Below, piece by piece: positions 15,552-25,360 of a stretch of DNA of 58,579 bases. The notes under the pieces were generated by a model. It ran no database searches. It worked only from the letters and a program-made list of their open reading frames with translations, and was not told where the DNA came from. Each line of letters starts with the position of its first letter. The first letter of the stretch is position 1. A program made the position numbers and the translations under genes. Origin of the DNA: Bacteroidota bacterium (GTDB lineage: Bacteria; Bacteroidota; Bacteroidia; J057); contig RFHT01000615.1 of the NCBI GenBank assembly GCA_003696835.1, positions 1 to 58,579 on the forward strand, given 5' to 3'.

Positions 15552-17114
15552 ATGAATACCTACCAAAGAAATGCCTTCACGTATGCCACCATTGTCGCAA
15601 TAGGAGGATTTGTATTTGGATTAGATGCAGCTTTGATTTCTGGAACCGTCAATTTCATTTCTCAAGAGTTTTCCCTTACAGACTGGGAACTGGGAACGGC
15701 TGTGAGTGCACCAGGTTTAGGCGTTTTGATTGCTTTGCCTTTTGCAGGTTATGCGAGTAATTTGCTGGGGCGAAAACGCACCCTGCAAATTATTGCAGCC
15801 CTATACCTCATTTCAGCCATTGCCTCGGCCCTGGCCCCAAATTATTTGATGCTTGTAGCAGCACGCTTCCTTGGAGGTTTGGCCTTTAGTTCGATCACTT
15901 TGGCTTCTATGTATATTGGTGAAATTGCCCCTTCAAAATGGCGGGGCCAACTGGTATCCATGACGCAGATCAATATCGTAATTGGTTTATCCGCCGCTTA
16001 TTTTATCAATTATCTCATTCTTCAGGCCACCAATTCAGGCGCTGCTTGGGTAGATTCTTTGGGTATCACCCAATATACCTGGCGCTGGATGCTGGGTTCG
16101 GAGATCTTGCCAGCTTTGATTTGGTTTGGGTTACTCTTTCTTATTCCCAGGAGTCCGTACTGGTTATTGTATAAAAATAAAACAAAAGAAGCGCAACGTA
16201 CACTTCGGAAAATCATTCCCGAACAAGCAATCTCTCAAAAAATTGAAGAAATTCAGATCAGCCTTCAAGAAAGTACCGAAGACCGTTCTGTTTCAAGCCA
16301 ATTAACAGAAATTTTCAGCAAACCGATGCGTATGATTTTGATTATTGCTGTCACGATTGCCATTGCCCAACAATCAACAGGGATCAATGCCATTCTATTT
16401 TATGCGCCTACGGTCATTGAACAAATAGGCATTGGAACCAATGCCGCATTTCAACAAGCTGTATGGATAGGCTTAACCAGTGTGGTATTTACCCTTTTAT
16501 CTCTACTATTGGTTGATAAGATTGGCAGGCGTTCTATGATCTTATGGGGAATGGTATGGATCATTATCAGTTTATCGGTTTGCTCATGGGGTTTTAAGCA
16601 AGCTCGCTACACCCTTTCACAAGCTGCTATTGCGGAATTGACAGAAGTTCCGAATGTAGAGCGATTAAAAGATTTGCTTGGGGTCGAATATCAAAGCGAT
16701 ACGGAGTTTAAAAAAGCATTGATCGACGTCCTGGGAGAAGAAGACGCCCGAAATTTTTCAAGCTTATTATTACAAAAAGCGGCAAAGATGAATGCCTTAT
16801 TGATTCTCATAGGTATTTTGAGCTTCATCGCGGCATTTCATTTTTCTGTTGGGCCTATTATGTGGGTATTATTTTCTGAGATATTTCCTATATCTCTGAG
16901 GGGGATTGCCATCCCATTTTTTGCTCTCATCACCAGCTTCACCAGCTATTTGGTTCAACAATTTTTTCCCTGGCAACTCTCTACTATGGGTGGAAGTGCC
17001 ATTTTCCTCTTCTATGCCATTACCGTCGCAATAGGTTTCATCATTCTGTATCGCTACTTACCAGAAACCAAAAATATGTCCATTGAGGAAATCCAAGCAG
17101 CTCTCAGAGCTTGA
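15552..17114 (+). CDS. MFS sugar transporter (sugar porter family)
   Basis: Start at 15552 chosen because the first transmembrane helix follows at the usual distance; an upstream frame of 23 polar residues is unlikely. The protein has 520 residues and about 12 transmembrane helices. It carries the sugar porter signatures GRKRT after helix 2, PRSPYWL before the central loop, QQSTGINAI in helix 7 and PETK near the C-terminus. An extra soluble loop of about 65 residues (LTEVPNVERLKD onward) lies between helices 9 and 10, seen in many Bacteroidota sugar porters. It is probably the inner-membrane importer for the monosaccharide handled by the preceding enzymes. Confidence 0.9.
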   Translation: MNTYQRNAFTYATIVAIGGFVFGLDAALISGTVNFISQEFSLTDWELGTAVSAPGLGVLIALPFAGYASNLLGRKRTLQIIAALYLISAIASALAPNYLMLVAARFLGGLAFSSITLASMYIGEIAPSKWRGQLVSMTQINIVIGLSAAYFINYLILQATNSGAAWVDSLGITQYTWRWMLGSEILPALIWFGLLFLIPRSPYWLLYKNKTKEAQRTLRKIIPEQAISQKIEEIQISLQESTEDRSVSSQLTEIFSKPMRMILIIAVTIAIAQQSTGINAILFYAPTVIEQIGIGTNAAFQQAVWIGLTSVVFTLLSLLLVDKIGRRSMILWGMVWIIISLSVCSWGFKQARYTLSQAAIAELTEVPNVERLKDLLGVEYQSDTEFKKALIDVLGEEDARNFSSLLLQKAAKMNALLILIGILSFIAAFHFSVGPIMWVLFSEIFPISLRGIAIPFFALITSFTSYLVQQFFPWQLSTMGGSAIFLFYAITVAIGFIILYRYLPETKNMSIEEIQAALRA

Positions 17115-17200
17115 TGGGAAGCATTAAATTCATCTTAATGTTGTTTTACCTGGCAGGTCTTGTCCCCTGGCAGGGATCTCCTCTTCCAATTTTTTATCAA

Positions 17201-17520
17201 ACTTATACTTTACGGACTTGCGGCACGTACATGCACTTTGAGCACAAAGCCGGGGAAAAGCGCTACATGGATTATAGCAGCAAAAAACTTTAGGCGGTGG
17301 ATTCAAGGTGTGGGGCACTAGTGGAAGTAGAAGTGTTTGTGGCCAGCCAGTTGACTTATACCGAAGCCAGTAGGAGCTAAGCAAATATGAAACCCTGCTG
17401 AATGAAAGCCTTGTCAACCTGGCCTTACACCATGGTACAACCATACTACCCAAGCGCAATTGCAACCCCATACGAACTCAAAGGCGTTGCCTGGACCAAG
17501 GCTCAAAAGAACTGCCATGA
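17201..17520 (+). pseudogene. decayed IS21-family istA transposase fragment
   Basis: Translated pieces match the IstA catalytic region. MHFEHKAGEKRYMDYSSKKL begins at 17231. After an in-frame TAG (17291-17293) the same frame continues as VEVEVFVASQLTYTEAS. A shifted frame then gives LVNLALHHGTTILPKR (about 17406-17456), and another shift gives KALPGPRLK. Intact IstA has these as ..HFEHKAGEK-Y-D-GKKL.., ..VEVFVA..LTY-EA.. and ..A-HYGTTILP.. in that order. The protein is therefore truncated, internally deleted, frameshifted and stopped. No istB or terminal repeats are recognised. The remaining 17521-17799 shows no gene. Confidence 0.7.
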
Positions 17521-17799
17521 TAAAACAACCACAACCAAAGGTAAATTTCTAAGTTCTAAAAGGCCATTTGCATTATGCAAACCGAAGTCCGATTCAGGCA
17601 GAAAACCGGGAATAGATCTGCAGAAATGCCTCAGAAGCAGGCAATTTGATTCAAACCATCAGAAATAAAAGCTAATAAAAATCTAAACAAAAACTTGACA
17701 AACAACATTTTGAACCTAATTCCACCTTCACTTTTCAAATCTTTTTTGCATATTTAAGCTTAGTAATCAGCTCCTTACGAGGATTCACTAACTAAGCAG

Positions 17800-19437
17800 A
17801 TGCCCAAACCTACTAGACAAACTTTCCGCACCACCTCGACAGTGCTCCTGTTATTACACCTCTTTTGTTTAGGGGCAAATGCTGATTCCATACATACACC
17901 TGTCCATCTGTTAACGATTGAGGAAGCGAAGGAATTGAGATTTCATAATCCTGACAGTGCCTTGAACATGCTGGAATATTTACATTCCAGGGCTGTTGAG
18001 GAGTGCGATACAGTAGCCATGATTGTTGCACTTAGAGCATTAGCCGAAGTACATGGCCATCAGGCCCATTATAAGACATCTTACGACAAATTATGGACAG
18101 CCCTGCTGCTGGCAGATGCCGGAAGTTTGGAAAATCTCAAGGCGGATATCTACCGTGCCATTGGGCGCTATTACAGCTTTTACAACCGAAAAGAAAATGC
18201 CCTGAAATTTTTGGGCTTATCTCTGGATATCAAAAAAAAGCTGATTCAAAATGGCGAATTGAACCGGGCGCGTCTTGCTCAAGACTACTATTCCATGTGT
18301 TCCACTTTCCGGGAACTCAATGAGCCGGATCAGGGGTGGAAATACCTCGATAGTGGGTATCAATACTACGATTCAGCTTTTTCTAAAGTTCCCATGTCTT
18401 ATTTGAAGTTTGAGCATGCGATTCTTCTAACCCATGATCAACAATTCTCTGAGGCACTCAGCATGTTTCTGGAAATCGAAGCCTGGTTTCTCGAACATCA
18501 GCCCTCTTATCTGGTGTTGTTTTATTATTACCTGGGAAATGCCTACCAGCAAACGGCCCGGTTCACTGATAGTGAAGTTTGTTACCTGAAGTCACTCGAT
18601 ATTTCCCAAAAATATCACAGCCATATCGACTTTACTCCGCTGGTCCATGAGCAACTGTCTCATCTGTATATGGAAATGGGAAATTTGCCACGGGCCTATG
18701 CACATCTGAAAAAGGCCAAAGAGCTGGACCAAATCTTTTTTGACAGCCGTAGCGCAAATAACCGCCCCCTACTGGAAATTCAGGATGAGTTTCGAATGGA
18801 AAAGGAACGTCAGGAAAAAATACTGCAGGAGCAAAGAATGGCTCGTCTTGAACAGGAAGATAAAATCCACCTTTTGCAAAGGACTATTTTAGCCGGATTC
18901 CTGCTGTTTCTGTTAATAATCGGATTCATATACTTTCGATATGTCAAATCCAAGCACCAGGCAGAAAAGCGACTGATACGGCAAAAACGCGAAATGGAAG
19001 GTCAGCAGGCGCAGGAGCTGGTAGAATTAAAGAATAAAGAATTGGCAGCTTCTGCCCTGAAACTCATTGAGAAAGAGGCATTTATTGATACAGTGAAGGA
19101 ACGACTCATTCAGCAAAGAAAACAACCCAACCTTCAGGAAATCAACCGTATTGTTTATTCAATTTCCAATCGTAAAGCAGTTGACTGGAAAGAATTTGAA
19201 ACGAGGTTTGTAGCTGTTAACAAGCGCTTTTATGTACGGCTCAAACAGCAATTTCCGCAGCTAACGCAGGGAGACCTGAAGCTATGTGCGCTGATCAAGC
19301 TGAATTTATCCAGTAAGGAAATGGCTAAGCTTTTGAATGTAAGGGTAGAAAGCGTGCATACCACGCGTTTTCGTCTGCGAAAAAAGCTGGGACTCAGCAG
19401 AGATGTGAATTTGAAAGAATTCATTGCACGTATTTAG
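17800..19437 (+). CDS. membrane-bound TPR regulator with C-terminal LuxR-like HTH
   Basis: A 545-residue protein with a signal-like N-terminus (about 12-28) and a periplasmic region of about 330 residues made of tetratricopeptide-type helical repeats. One transmembrane helix (about 367-387) and a coiled-coil linker follow. The C-terminal winged/LuxR-like helix-turn-helix (about 490-545) has LTQGDLKLCALIKL, SSKEMAKLL and VHTTRFRLRKKLG. This layout puts ligand or protein sensing outside and DNA binding inside on one chain, a Bacteroidota regulator type often found beside polysaccharide loci. It is the first gene after the istA scar and probably controls this locus. Confidence 0.8.
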   Translation: MPKPTRQTFRTTSTVLLLLHLFCLGANADSIHTPVHLLTIEEAKELRFHNPDSALNMLEYLHSRAVEECDTVAMIVALRALAEVHGHQAHYKTSYDKLWTALLLADAGSLENLKADIYRAIGRYYSFYNRKENALKFLGLSLDIKKKLIQNGELNRARLAQDYYSMCSTFRELNEPDQGWKYLDSGYQYYDSAFSKVPMSYLKFEHAILLTHDQQFSEALSMFLEIEAWFLEHQPSYLVLFYYYLGNAYQQTARFTDSEVCYLKSLDISQKYHSHIDFTPLVHEQLSHLYMEMGNLPRAYAHLKKAKELDQIFFDSRSANNRPLLEIQDEFRMEKERQEKILQEQRMARLEQEDKIHLLQRTILAGFLLFLLIIGFIYFRYVKSKHQAEKRLIRQKREMEGQQAQELVELKNKELAASALKLIEKEAFIDTVKERLIQQRKQPNLQEINRIVYSISNRKAVDWKEFETRFVAVNKRFYVRLKQQFPQLTQGDLKLCALIKLNLSSKEMAKLLNVRVESVHTTRFRLRKKLGLSRDVNLKEFIARI

Positions 19438-19462
19438 GAGATTATTTCATTCATTATTCGTT

Positions 19463-20320
19463 ATGAAACTGGTTTTAAAAAACACAGCAGGCATCTCTAA
19501 TGCCCGATTGAACATTGTCCGAAAGGAAGTACCCTGCCTGGATGCTTCCTGGCACTATCATGCTCAATATGAGCTGATTTATCTGCCGCAGAGCAGTGGA
19601 ATTCGATTTGTCGGAGATAACGTTTCTCAATTCGAACCCGGTGATCTGGTATTAATAGGACCTTACCTACCCCATTTATGGCGAAACGATATCGCTGCCT
19701 CTACAGCAGAAAATCCTCCCAAAATCAATACCATCATCATTAAATTCACTGATGACTTTATCGGAACCAACACCTTCGCCTACCCTGAATTTGCTGGCAT
19801 TCAGCAACTGCTGGAACAATCCAAATTTGGAATTTCTTTTGGTAAATGTACGCGTAAAAAGCTTCACCAGCTATTGTGCAATATCGTAAATTTTTCTGCT
19901 GCCGAACAATCCATTCGGCTTCTTGGGTTATTACATCAACTCTCCAAATCCAATGATCAACAACAACTTTCCACCACAGATATGCGGCAGTACGCCAGCG
20001 AGCATTCTCAGCGAATTGATGCAGTCATTAAATTCATCTCTGATAATTATGCCAACTATATCAGCCTGGAAGATGTAGCGGAGGTAGCCTGCCTGACGCC
20101 CAATTCATTTTGCCGCTTTTTTAAAAAAATGACCAACAAATCCTTTGTGCGGTTTTTGAATGAAGTTCGAATCCGGAATGCCTCCCGCCTGCTGGTACAA
20201 CAAAACCTGCAGGTTTCAGACATCTGCTACATGGTGGGTTATCAATCTATTACGAATTTCAACCGACAATTCAAGCAGATTATGGGGATGACGCCTATTT
20301 CGTACCGGCAGTCAGTCTGA
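19463..20320 (+). CDS. AraC family transcriptional regulator with cupin sensor domain
   Basis: Start at 19463 gives a normal N-terminus 25 bases after the previous stop. The protein has 285 residues. An N-terminal cupin-like sensor (SWHYHAQYEL.., then FEPGDLVLIGPYLPHLWRN) is followed by a two-HTH AraC domain over the last 100 residues (SLEDVAEVACLTPNSFCRFFKK and VSDICYMVGYQSITNFNRQFK, ending MTPISYRQ). Such proteins bind a sugar or small ligand and activate catabolic operons. It forms a pair with the TPR-HTH regulator and directly precedes the sulfatase/SusCD genes. Confidence 0.9.
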   Translation: MKLVLKNTAGISNARLNIVRKEVPCLDASWHYHAQYELIYLPQSSGIRFVGDNVSQFEPGDLVLIGPYLPHLWRNDIAASTAENPPKINTIIIKFTDDFIGTNTFAYPEFAGIQQLLEQSKFGISFGKCTRKKLHQLLCNIVNFSAAEQSIRLLGLLHQLSKSNDQQQLSTTDMRQYASEHSQRIDAVIKFISDNYANYISLEDVAEVACLTPNSFCRFFKKMTNKSFVRFLNEVRIRNASRLLVQQNLQVSDICYMVGYQSITNFNRQFKQIMGMTPISYRQSV

Positions 20321-20421
20321 AAAGGTAAAATCCTGCTATAATCAGCTAATTTACAGGTATTCAGCTCAAGGAGTATATCATTTATTTGTCCAAATTTTAA
20401 TCATTACCTTTTTCATAGCTC

Positions 20422-21828
20422 ATGAAACATTTTACGTTTTTTCTATTGATCAGTCTGCTGCTACCCTTCATGCATGCCCAGCAGCGCCCCAATATCGTTC
20501 TGCTGTTTGCTGATGATGCCGGCTACGCTGATTTTGGCTTTCAGGGTAGCAAGGTAATGAAAACCCCTAACCTGGATAAACTGGCTCAGAAAGGCATACG
20601 CTTTAGCCAGGCATACGTATCTGATCCCACCTGCGGCCCTTCCCGGGCCGGCCTCATGACGGGACGCTATCAGCAACGCTTTGGATACGAAGAAAACAAT
20701 GTGCCGGGCTATATGAGCGCCGTGTCGGCAGCAGACGGACCCGAAATGGGCTTGCCCACGGAAGAAAAAACCATAGCAGATTATTTGAAATCTTTAGGCT
20801 ACCGGACGGCCATTTTTGGCAAATGGCACCTGGGAGGAGCAGATCGCTTTCACCCCACCAAACGGGGATTTGATGAATTTTATGGCTTTCGGGGCGGAGC
20901 CAGAAGCTATTTTGCCTATGAGCGGGAGCCCCAGGAGCCCCTCAACAAACTCGAGCGCAACTTTGGACAATATGAGGAGTCTGGAACCTATCTGACTGAT
21001 GCCCTGGGCAGGGAAGCGGCTTCCTTTATCGAGCGCAATCAACATCAGCCCTTTTTTGCCTTTGTGTCTTTCAATGCGGTGCACACGCCTATGGATGCTA
21101 CCGAGGCCGATTTAAATCAATTTCCCCAACTCAGCGGAAACCGCCGGAAAGTCGCTGCCATGACCCTCGCCCTTGACAGGGCCTGTGGCCAAATCCTGGA
21201 TAAACTGACTGAACTGGGGCTAGAAGAAAATACCCTGATCGTATTTACCAATGATAACGGAGGACCCACAGACAAAAATGCATCGAGCAATTACCCCCTG
21301 AGCGGAACCAAATCCAATCATCTGGAAGGGGGGATAAGGGTGCCTTTCCTCATGGCATGGCCCGGAAAACTTCCTGCCAATTCGGTCTATCATCATCCCA
21401 TCATTACCCTGGATCTGCTTCCTACTTTTTTTGAAGCTGCAGGTGGTAGTGCCGATTCATTGCTACAACTCGATGGGGTAAACTTGCTGCCCTATGTACA
21501 AGGCAAAAAGCAGGAACGGCCGCACCAACGCTTGTACTGGAAAAAAGACGTACGGGCGGTGGTGCGGGCAGGCGACTGGAAATTACTGCGCTATAGCGAC
21601 CGGCCCGCTGAGTTGTACAACCTAGAGGAAGACCCCCGCGAACTCAACAATCTGGCCGCCGTGTACCCGGAACGGGTGCGAAAAATGTTTAAGATGATCT
21701 ATCAGTGGGAATCTACCCTGGAACGGCCACGTTGGCTGCTACACCAAAGGTATGAAAAAGTTGACATCGACCGGATGGATGCCTACAGAGACCAGTCGCA
21801 GTTTTTTCAGGAGGAGCGAAACAAATAA
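20422..21828 (+). CDS. S1 family sulfatase (formylglycine-dependent)
   Basis: A 468-residue type I sulfatase with a signal peptide (about 1-20). Metal ligands D31/D32 (FADDAGY) and the formylglycine motif C71-G-P-S-R75 are present, along with a GKWHLG Lys/His pair and the FTNDNGG metal loop. It hydrolyses sulfate esters after Cys is converted to formylglycine. No maturase (FGE/anSME) gene is in the window. The FGYEENN and [15 protein letters not shown] segments resemble S1_16/S1_19/S1_20-type exo-sulfatases of marine Bacteroidota. The subfamily is not certain. A role in desulfating a galactan is inferred from neighbours. Export to the periplasm or surface is expected. Confidence 0.93.
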   Translation: MKHFTFFLLISLLLPFMHAQQRPNIVLLFADDAGYADFGFQGSKVMKTPNLDKLAQKGIRFSQAYVSDPTCGPSRAGLMTGRYQQRFGYEENNVPGYMSAVSAADGPEMGLPTEEKTIADYLKSLGYRTAIFGKWHLGGADRFHPTKRGFDEFYGFRGGARSYFAYEREPQEPLNKLERNFGQYEESGTYLTDALGREAASFIERNQHQPFFAFVSFNAVHTPMDATEADLNQFPQLSGNRRKVAAMTLALDRACGQILDKLTELGLEENTLIVFTNDNGGPTDKNASSNYPLSGTKSNHLEGGIRVPFLMAWPGKLPANSVYHHPIITLDLLPTFFEAAGGSADSLLQLDGVNLLPYVQGKKQERPHQRLYWKKDVRAVVRAGDWKLLRYSDRPAELYNLEEDPRELNNLAAVYPERVRKMFKMIYQWESTLERPRWLLHQRYEKVDIDRMDAYRDQSQFFQEERNK

Positions 21829-22284
21829 TGAGGCAACCCTCTGGAAGCTGGTCATACTGTTGCTCTTTCTGCTGTTGCTAATTTTTTCCATTTCCAACTG
21901 TGCTTTCCATGTCAATGGATTCTATTACCGCTTCGCTGGTTGAAACGGTCTCCATGATGGCACCTGTGATTGGCCGCCTAGCAGTCTCGCCCGAAATTTC
22001 GGCAGCCTTGATTGCAATGGGGCTCCAGGGTTTATTGAGTCTGAGGATCATATCTCCAATAAGGTAAAATAGTGCCATAAACGGGTAATTTTCATACATC
22101 TTGGAGGGGTACATATTCTTTATTATTGACTTGTTGAATTTTGCCTAGTTCTGGCCTATGAAACTCACAAGGCTTTATGAGAGCTTCAAAATACTCAACA
22201 TTTAGCATGCAAGCCCCTTTTTGTTTTCTTCAGGGCATTTTTGGCAATCAGCTAGTTTTTTTCACACTCAAATCTCATTACTAC
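21829..22284 (+). other. intergenic region before SusC
   Basis: The space between the sulfatase and SusC genes. It holds no clear plus-strand gene. A minus-strand frame at 21878-22114 is listed separately. AT-rich stretches at about 22110-22160 and 22215-22265 could hold the SusC promoter, but no good TAnnTTTG copy was found. Confidence 0.4.
21878..22114 (-). CDS. possible small protein antisense to the SusC leader region
   Basis: A 78-codon open frame opposite to all neighbouring genes. The product has a hydrophobic stretch (about 13-28) and a regular, non-repetitive C-terminal half (AAEISGETARRPITGAI). I do not recognise it. It could be a real small protein, a remnant of an older gene, or chance. 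Position upstream of SusC also allows an antisense-RNA interpretation. Confidence 0.25.
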   Translation of the reverse strand: MYPSKMYENYPFMALFYLIGDMILRLNKPWSPIAIKAAEISGETARRPITGAIMETVSTSEAVIESIDMESTVGNGKN

Positions 22285-25200
22285 ATGAAACAATTCTTAC
22301 AAATTCCGAAACAGTGGTGGCTGTTTACCTTATTGGTAGTCAGCTTTGGGTTTGCCCACGGCCAGGTTACTGTTTCGGGCCAGGTAACCAGTGCCAGCGA
22401 CAATACGCCTCTTGTGGGGGTAAGTGTGGTGCTAAAAGGTACGCAAACGGGCACCCTTACTAATGATGAGGGAAAGTTTTCTATCAATGTTCCCAACTCC
22501 AATTCAGTGCTGATGTTTTCCTACATCGGATACGAGCGCAAAGAAGTGGTGGTAGGCAACCAAAACACCCTCAACATCAGCTTGAATCCTTCCGAAACTT
22601 TTCTGGACGAGGTGGTGGTAATTGGTTATGGAACCGTGAAGAAGAGCGATCTTACGGGGGCAGTAGCTACCGTGAGTCCCAAATCATTCGAAAACCAACC
22701 CCTCACCCGTGTGGAAGATGCCCTTCAGGGAAGAGCTGCCGGGGTAATTGTGGCCAAAGCCAATGGTCAGCCCGGCTCCAATTTCAAAGTGCGCATACGG
22801 GGGGTCAACTCCATCACGGGTAATAACAGCCCACTGGTGGTAGTAGATGGTATTCAGGGCATAGACCTAAGCACCATCAACCCCGGTGACATCGAGTCGA
22901 TTGATGTGTTGAAAGACGCCTCTGCTACGGCAATCTACGGTATTAGAGGCTCCAACGGTGTAATCATGGTTACGACCAAAAAGGGTAGCGGGCAGGGAAA
23001 AATCAATGTCGATTATTTTGCGACCCTCTCCCAAGTACCGCGCTTTCTGCCTACCCTGGCTGATCATCCGGCTGATTTTGCCAGACTGGAGAATATTAGA
23101 AGAATCAATGTGGGGGGTAACCCCACCTTTACCGATGCAGAGATTGCCCAACTCGAAGCGAATGGTGGCACCAACTACCAGAAGGAAATTTTCCAAACCG
23201 CATACGGACATAACCTGCAATTATCAGCCAGTGGGTCCGAAGGCAGGATCAATTATTATATTTCTGGTATTTACCGGGATCAGGAAGGCATTGTGATCAA
23301 TACCAATTACAAACAGCTCTCTCTCCGGTCCAACCTGGAAGCGCAGGTAAATGACAAAATAAAAATAGGCCTGAATGTCTTTGCCAACCGCGGGGAAACG
23401 CTTAACGATTTTTCCTTTGCCGGCAATGTTCAGGGAAGCCTGGTGGCCAAAGCCCTGACCTGGGATCCCACTACGCCTGTTTTTAACGAAAAAGGCGAAT
23501 ACAATCTCCGGTCCATTAAAGGCATCGCTTCTTTGAATGACAATCCGGTACGCACCCTGATGCTTAGCGATGCCAGAAACATCAATGAGCAACTCAACAC
23601 TGCGCTGAATGCCGAGTGGAGCATCACACCCGATCTCACCTACAGCCTGATTGCGGGTGCCCAAATGAACAATTTTAATTCCAAAATATACGATGTAGAG
23701 GTAGGGGACGACTTCCTGCCCCATACAGCCTTTCGCAACAACAAATGGACTTTCTACCAGATCAGTAACGTGCTGACCTGGCAGAAGGAATTTGGGCTTC
23801 AAAATCTCAAACTGACCGGCGTTCAGGAATACTCCAATGGAAAAAGTGACATAAACGGCTGGAACGCCAATGACCTTAGCCTTCCCAGGGGCTTTTACTT
23901 TGCCGAACTCGCACCCAATGCAGGGCAGACCGTTAACAACAACTTCTCTGAAAGAGAACTATCTTCCCTTATGTTGCGGGCCGAGTATGTTTTTGACAAT
24001 AAGCTATTTGTAACAGCTACTGGACGATATGACGGAACTTCCGTCTTCAGAAAAGACCAGAGATGGGGGTTCTTTCCCTCCCTGGCTGTAGCATACAGCC
24101 TCAACAGCCTGGTAGAGGATTCTGACTTTCTCAGCAGCCTGAAACTTAGAGCAGGTTGGGGACAGGTGGGAAGCCAGAACGTAGGGCCTTACAGTACCTT
24201 CGGAAGGTTGGGCTTTAATTCCTTTGCGTTTGATTTCTCTTCGGCTTCTCCCGGTACCGTGATTACCAGTTTCGAAAATGCAGACCTTACCTGGGAAACC
24301 ACTACCCAAACCAATGTTGGAGTGGATCTGGGGATTCTGAGGGGAAGAGGAACCGCCACCCTCGAATTCTTTACCAAGAAGACAACAGACCTCTTGCTGG
24401 CCACTCCGGTTCCGGGTACTTTTGGAGGTGGGATCATCAACCGCAATGTCGGTGAGGTACAAAACATAGGGGTTGATCTCAGCCTGGGATATACGGTGAT
24501 TCAATCTGATAATTTGGTTTGGGACTTTATCTTTACCAGTTCTTATGTCAAAAATGAAGTAACCAAACTGTACAATGATCTGGAAGAAATCCAGGGACTG
24601 TACACCTCGCCAGGAGGCCAAAGCCGGGTTTTGAACATTATCCAGGCGGGGCAACCACTCGGCCAGTTTCAGGGAGCCACCTTTCTCGGCACCTGGAAGT
24701 CATCTGAAGCAGAGCAGGCACAACAATTCGGCAAAAAGCCGGGGGATGCCAAATACCTAAGAGATGAAAATGGAGAGATCGTTTTTGGCGCCATAGGCAA
24801 TGGTACGCCCAAATTTGTCTGGGGATTCAACAACACCATTTCCTTTATGAACTTTGAGCTGAATATTTTCTTCCAGGGCATGCATGGTTTTGATGTATAT
24901 AACATCCAGCAGGCCATGATTACCGGTGGAGCAGGTGATTCCAGAAGTTTTATGGCAGTGGATCAGATAAACCAATGGACACCCACCAACGAAACGGATA
25001 TTCCGGCCACGGTTCAGTTCTACAATTCGTCCCGCTATATCGAAAAAGGCGACTTCATTCGCTTGAGCAACATCAACCTGGGATATACCTTTAACGATCT
25101 GGGCCTTTCCAATGCCATGTATGTAAAAATCTATGCCAGTGGGCAGAATGTATTTCTGATCACAGAATACAGCGGCTATGATCCGGAACTCTCTTCCCGT

Positions 25201-25299
25201 AAAGGAAACCAGGGGATTGAGGACGTCGCACCCGGAATCAATATAGGCGCCTACCCCAACCCGCGCACCTTTTCACTGGGCGTAAAACTGGGGTTTTGA
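22285..25299 (+). CDS. SusC/RagA family TonB-dependent outer-membrane transporter
   Basis: Start at 22285 (MKQFLQ), where the signal peptide begins. Earlier in-frame starts add unrelated sequence. The protein has 1004 residues. After the signal (about 1-26) come a carboxypeptidase-D-regulatory-like domain (VSGQVTSASDNTPLVGVSV to FSYIGYERKEVVV), the SusC hallmark DEVVVIGYGTVKKSDLTGAV, and a plug with GAVATV..LQGRAAGV..IRGVNSI and IYGIRGSNGVIMVTTKKG. A 22-strand barrel ends in an aromatic final residue (LGF). It imports oligosaccharides together with the SusD lipoprotein encoded next, using TonB energy. Confidence 0.97.
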   Translation: MKQFLQIPKQWWLFTLLVVSFGFAHGQVTVSGQVTSASDNTPLVGVSVVLKGTQTGTLTNDEGKFSINVPNSNSVLMFSYIGYERKEVVVGNQNTLNISLNPSETFLDEVVVIGYGTVKKSDLTGAVATVSPKSFENQPLTRVEDALQGRAAGVIVAKANGQPGSNFKVRIRGVNSITGNNSPLVVVDGIQGIDLSTINPGDIESIDVLKDASATAIYGIRGSNGVIMVTTKKGSGQGKINVDYFATLSQVPRFLPTLADHPADFARLENIRRINVGGNPTFTDAEIAQLEANGGTNYQKEIFQTAYGHNLQLSASGSEGRINYYISGIYRDQEGIVINTNYKQLSLRSNLEAQVNDKIKIGLNVFANRGETLNDFSFAGNVQGSLVAKALTWDPTTPVFNEKGEYNLRSIKGIASLNDNPVRTLMLSDARNINEQLNTALNAEWSITPDLTYSLIAGAQMNNFNSKIYDVEVGDDFLPHTAFRNNKWTFYQISNVLTWQKEFGLQNLKLTGVQEYSNGKSDINGWNANDLSLPRGFYFAELAPNAGQTVNNNFSERELSSLMLRAEYVFDNKLFVTATGRYDGTSVFRKDQRWGFFPSLAVAYSLNSLVEDSDFLSSLKLRAGWGQVGSQNVGPYSTFGRLGFNSFAFDFSSASPGTVITSFENADLTWETTTQTNVGVDLGILRGRGTATLEFFTKKTTDLLLATPVPGTFGGGIINRNVGEVQNIGVDLSLGYTVIQSDNLVWDFIFTSSYVKNEVTKLYNDLEEIQGLYTSPGGQSRVLNIIQAGQPLGQFQGATFLGTWKSSEAEQAQQFGKKPGDAKYLRDENGEIVFGAIGNGTPKFVWGFNNTISFMNFELNIFFQGMHGFDVYNIQQAMITGGAGDSRSFMAVDQINQWTPTNETDIPATVQFYNSSRYIEKGDFIRLSNINLGYTFNDLGLSNAMYVKIYASGQNVFLITEYSGYDPELSSRKGNQGIEDVAPGINIGAYPNPRTFSLGVKLGF

Positions 25300-25360
25300 G
25301 ATGAATGAGGCGAGAAGTCAGAAGCAATCTCCCATTAACCATCAAACAACCATTATCAAA

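Noticed and set aside
17402-17668. 88-codon plus-strand frame as a real small gene
   Set aside because: Its first part overlaps the istA remnant in another frame and the rest is low-information Lys/Ser/Thr-rich sequence. Treated as scar and leader sequence.
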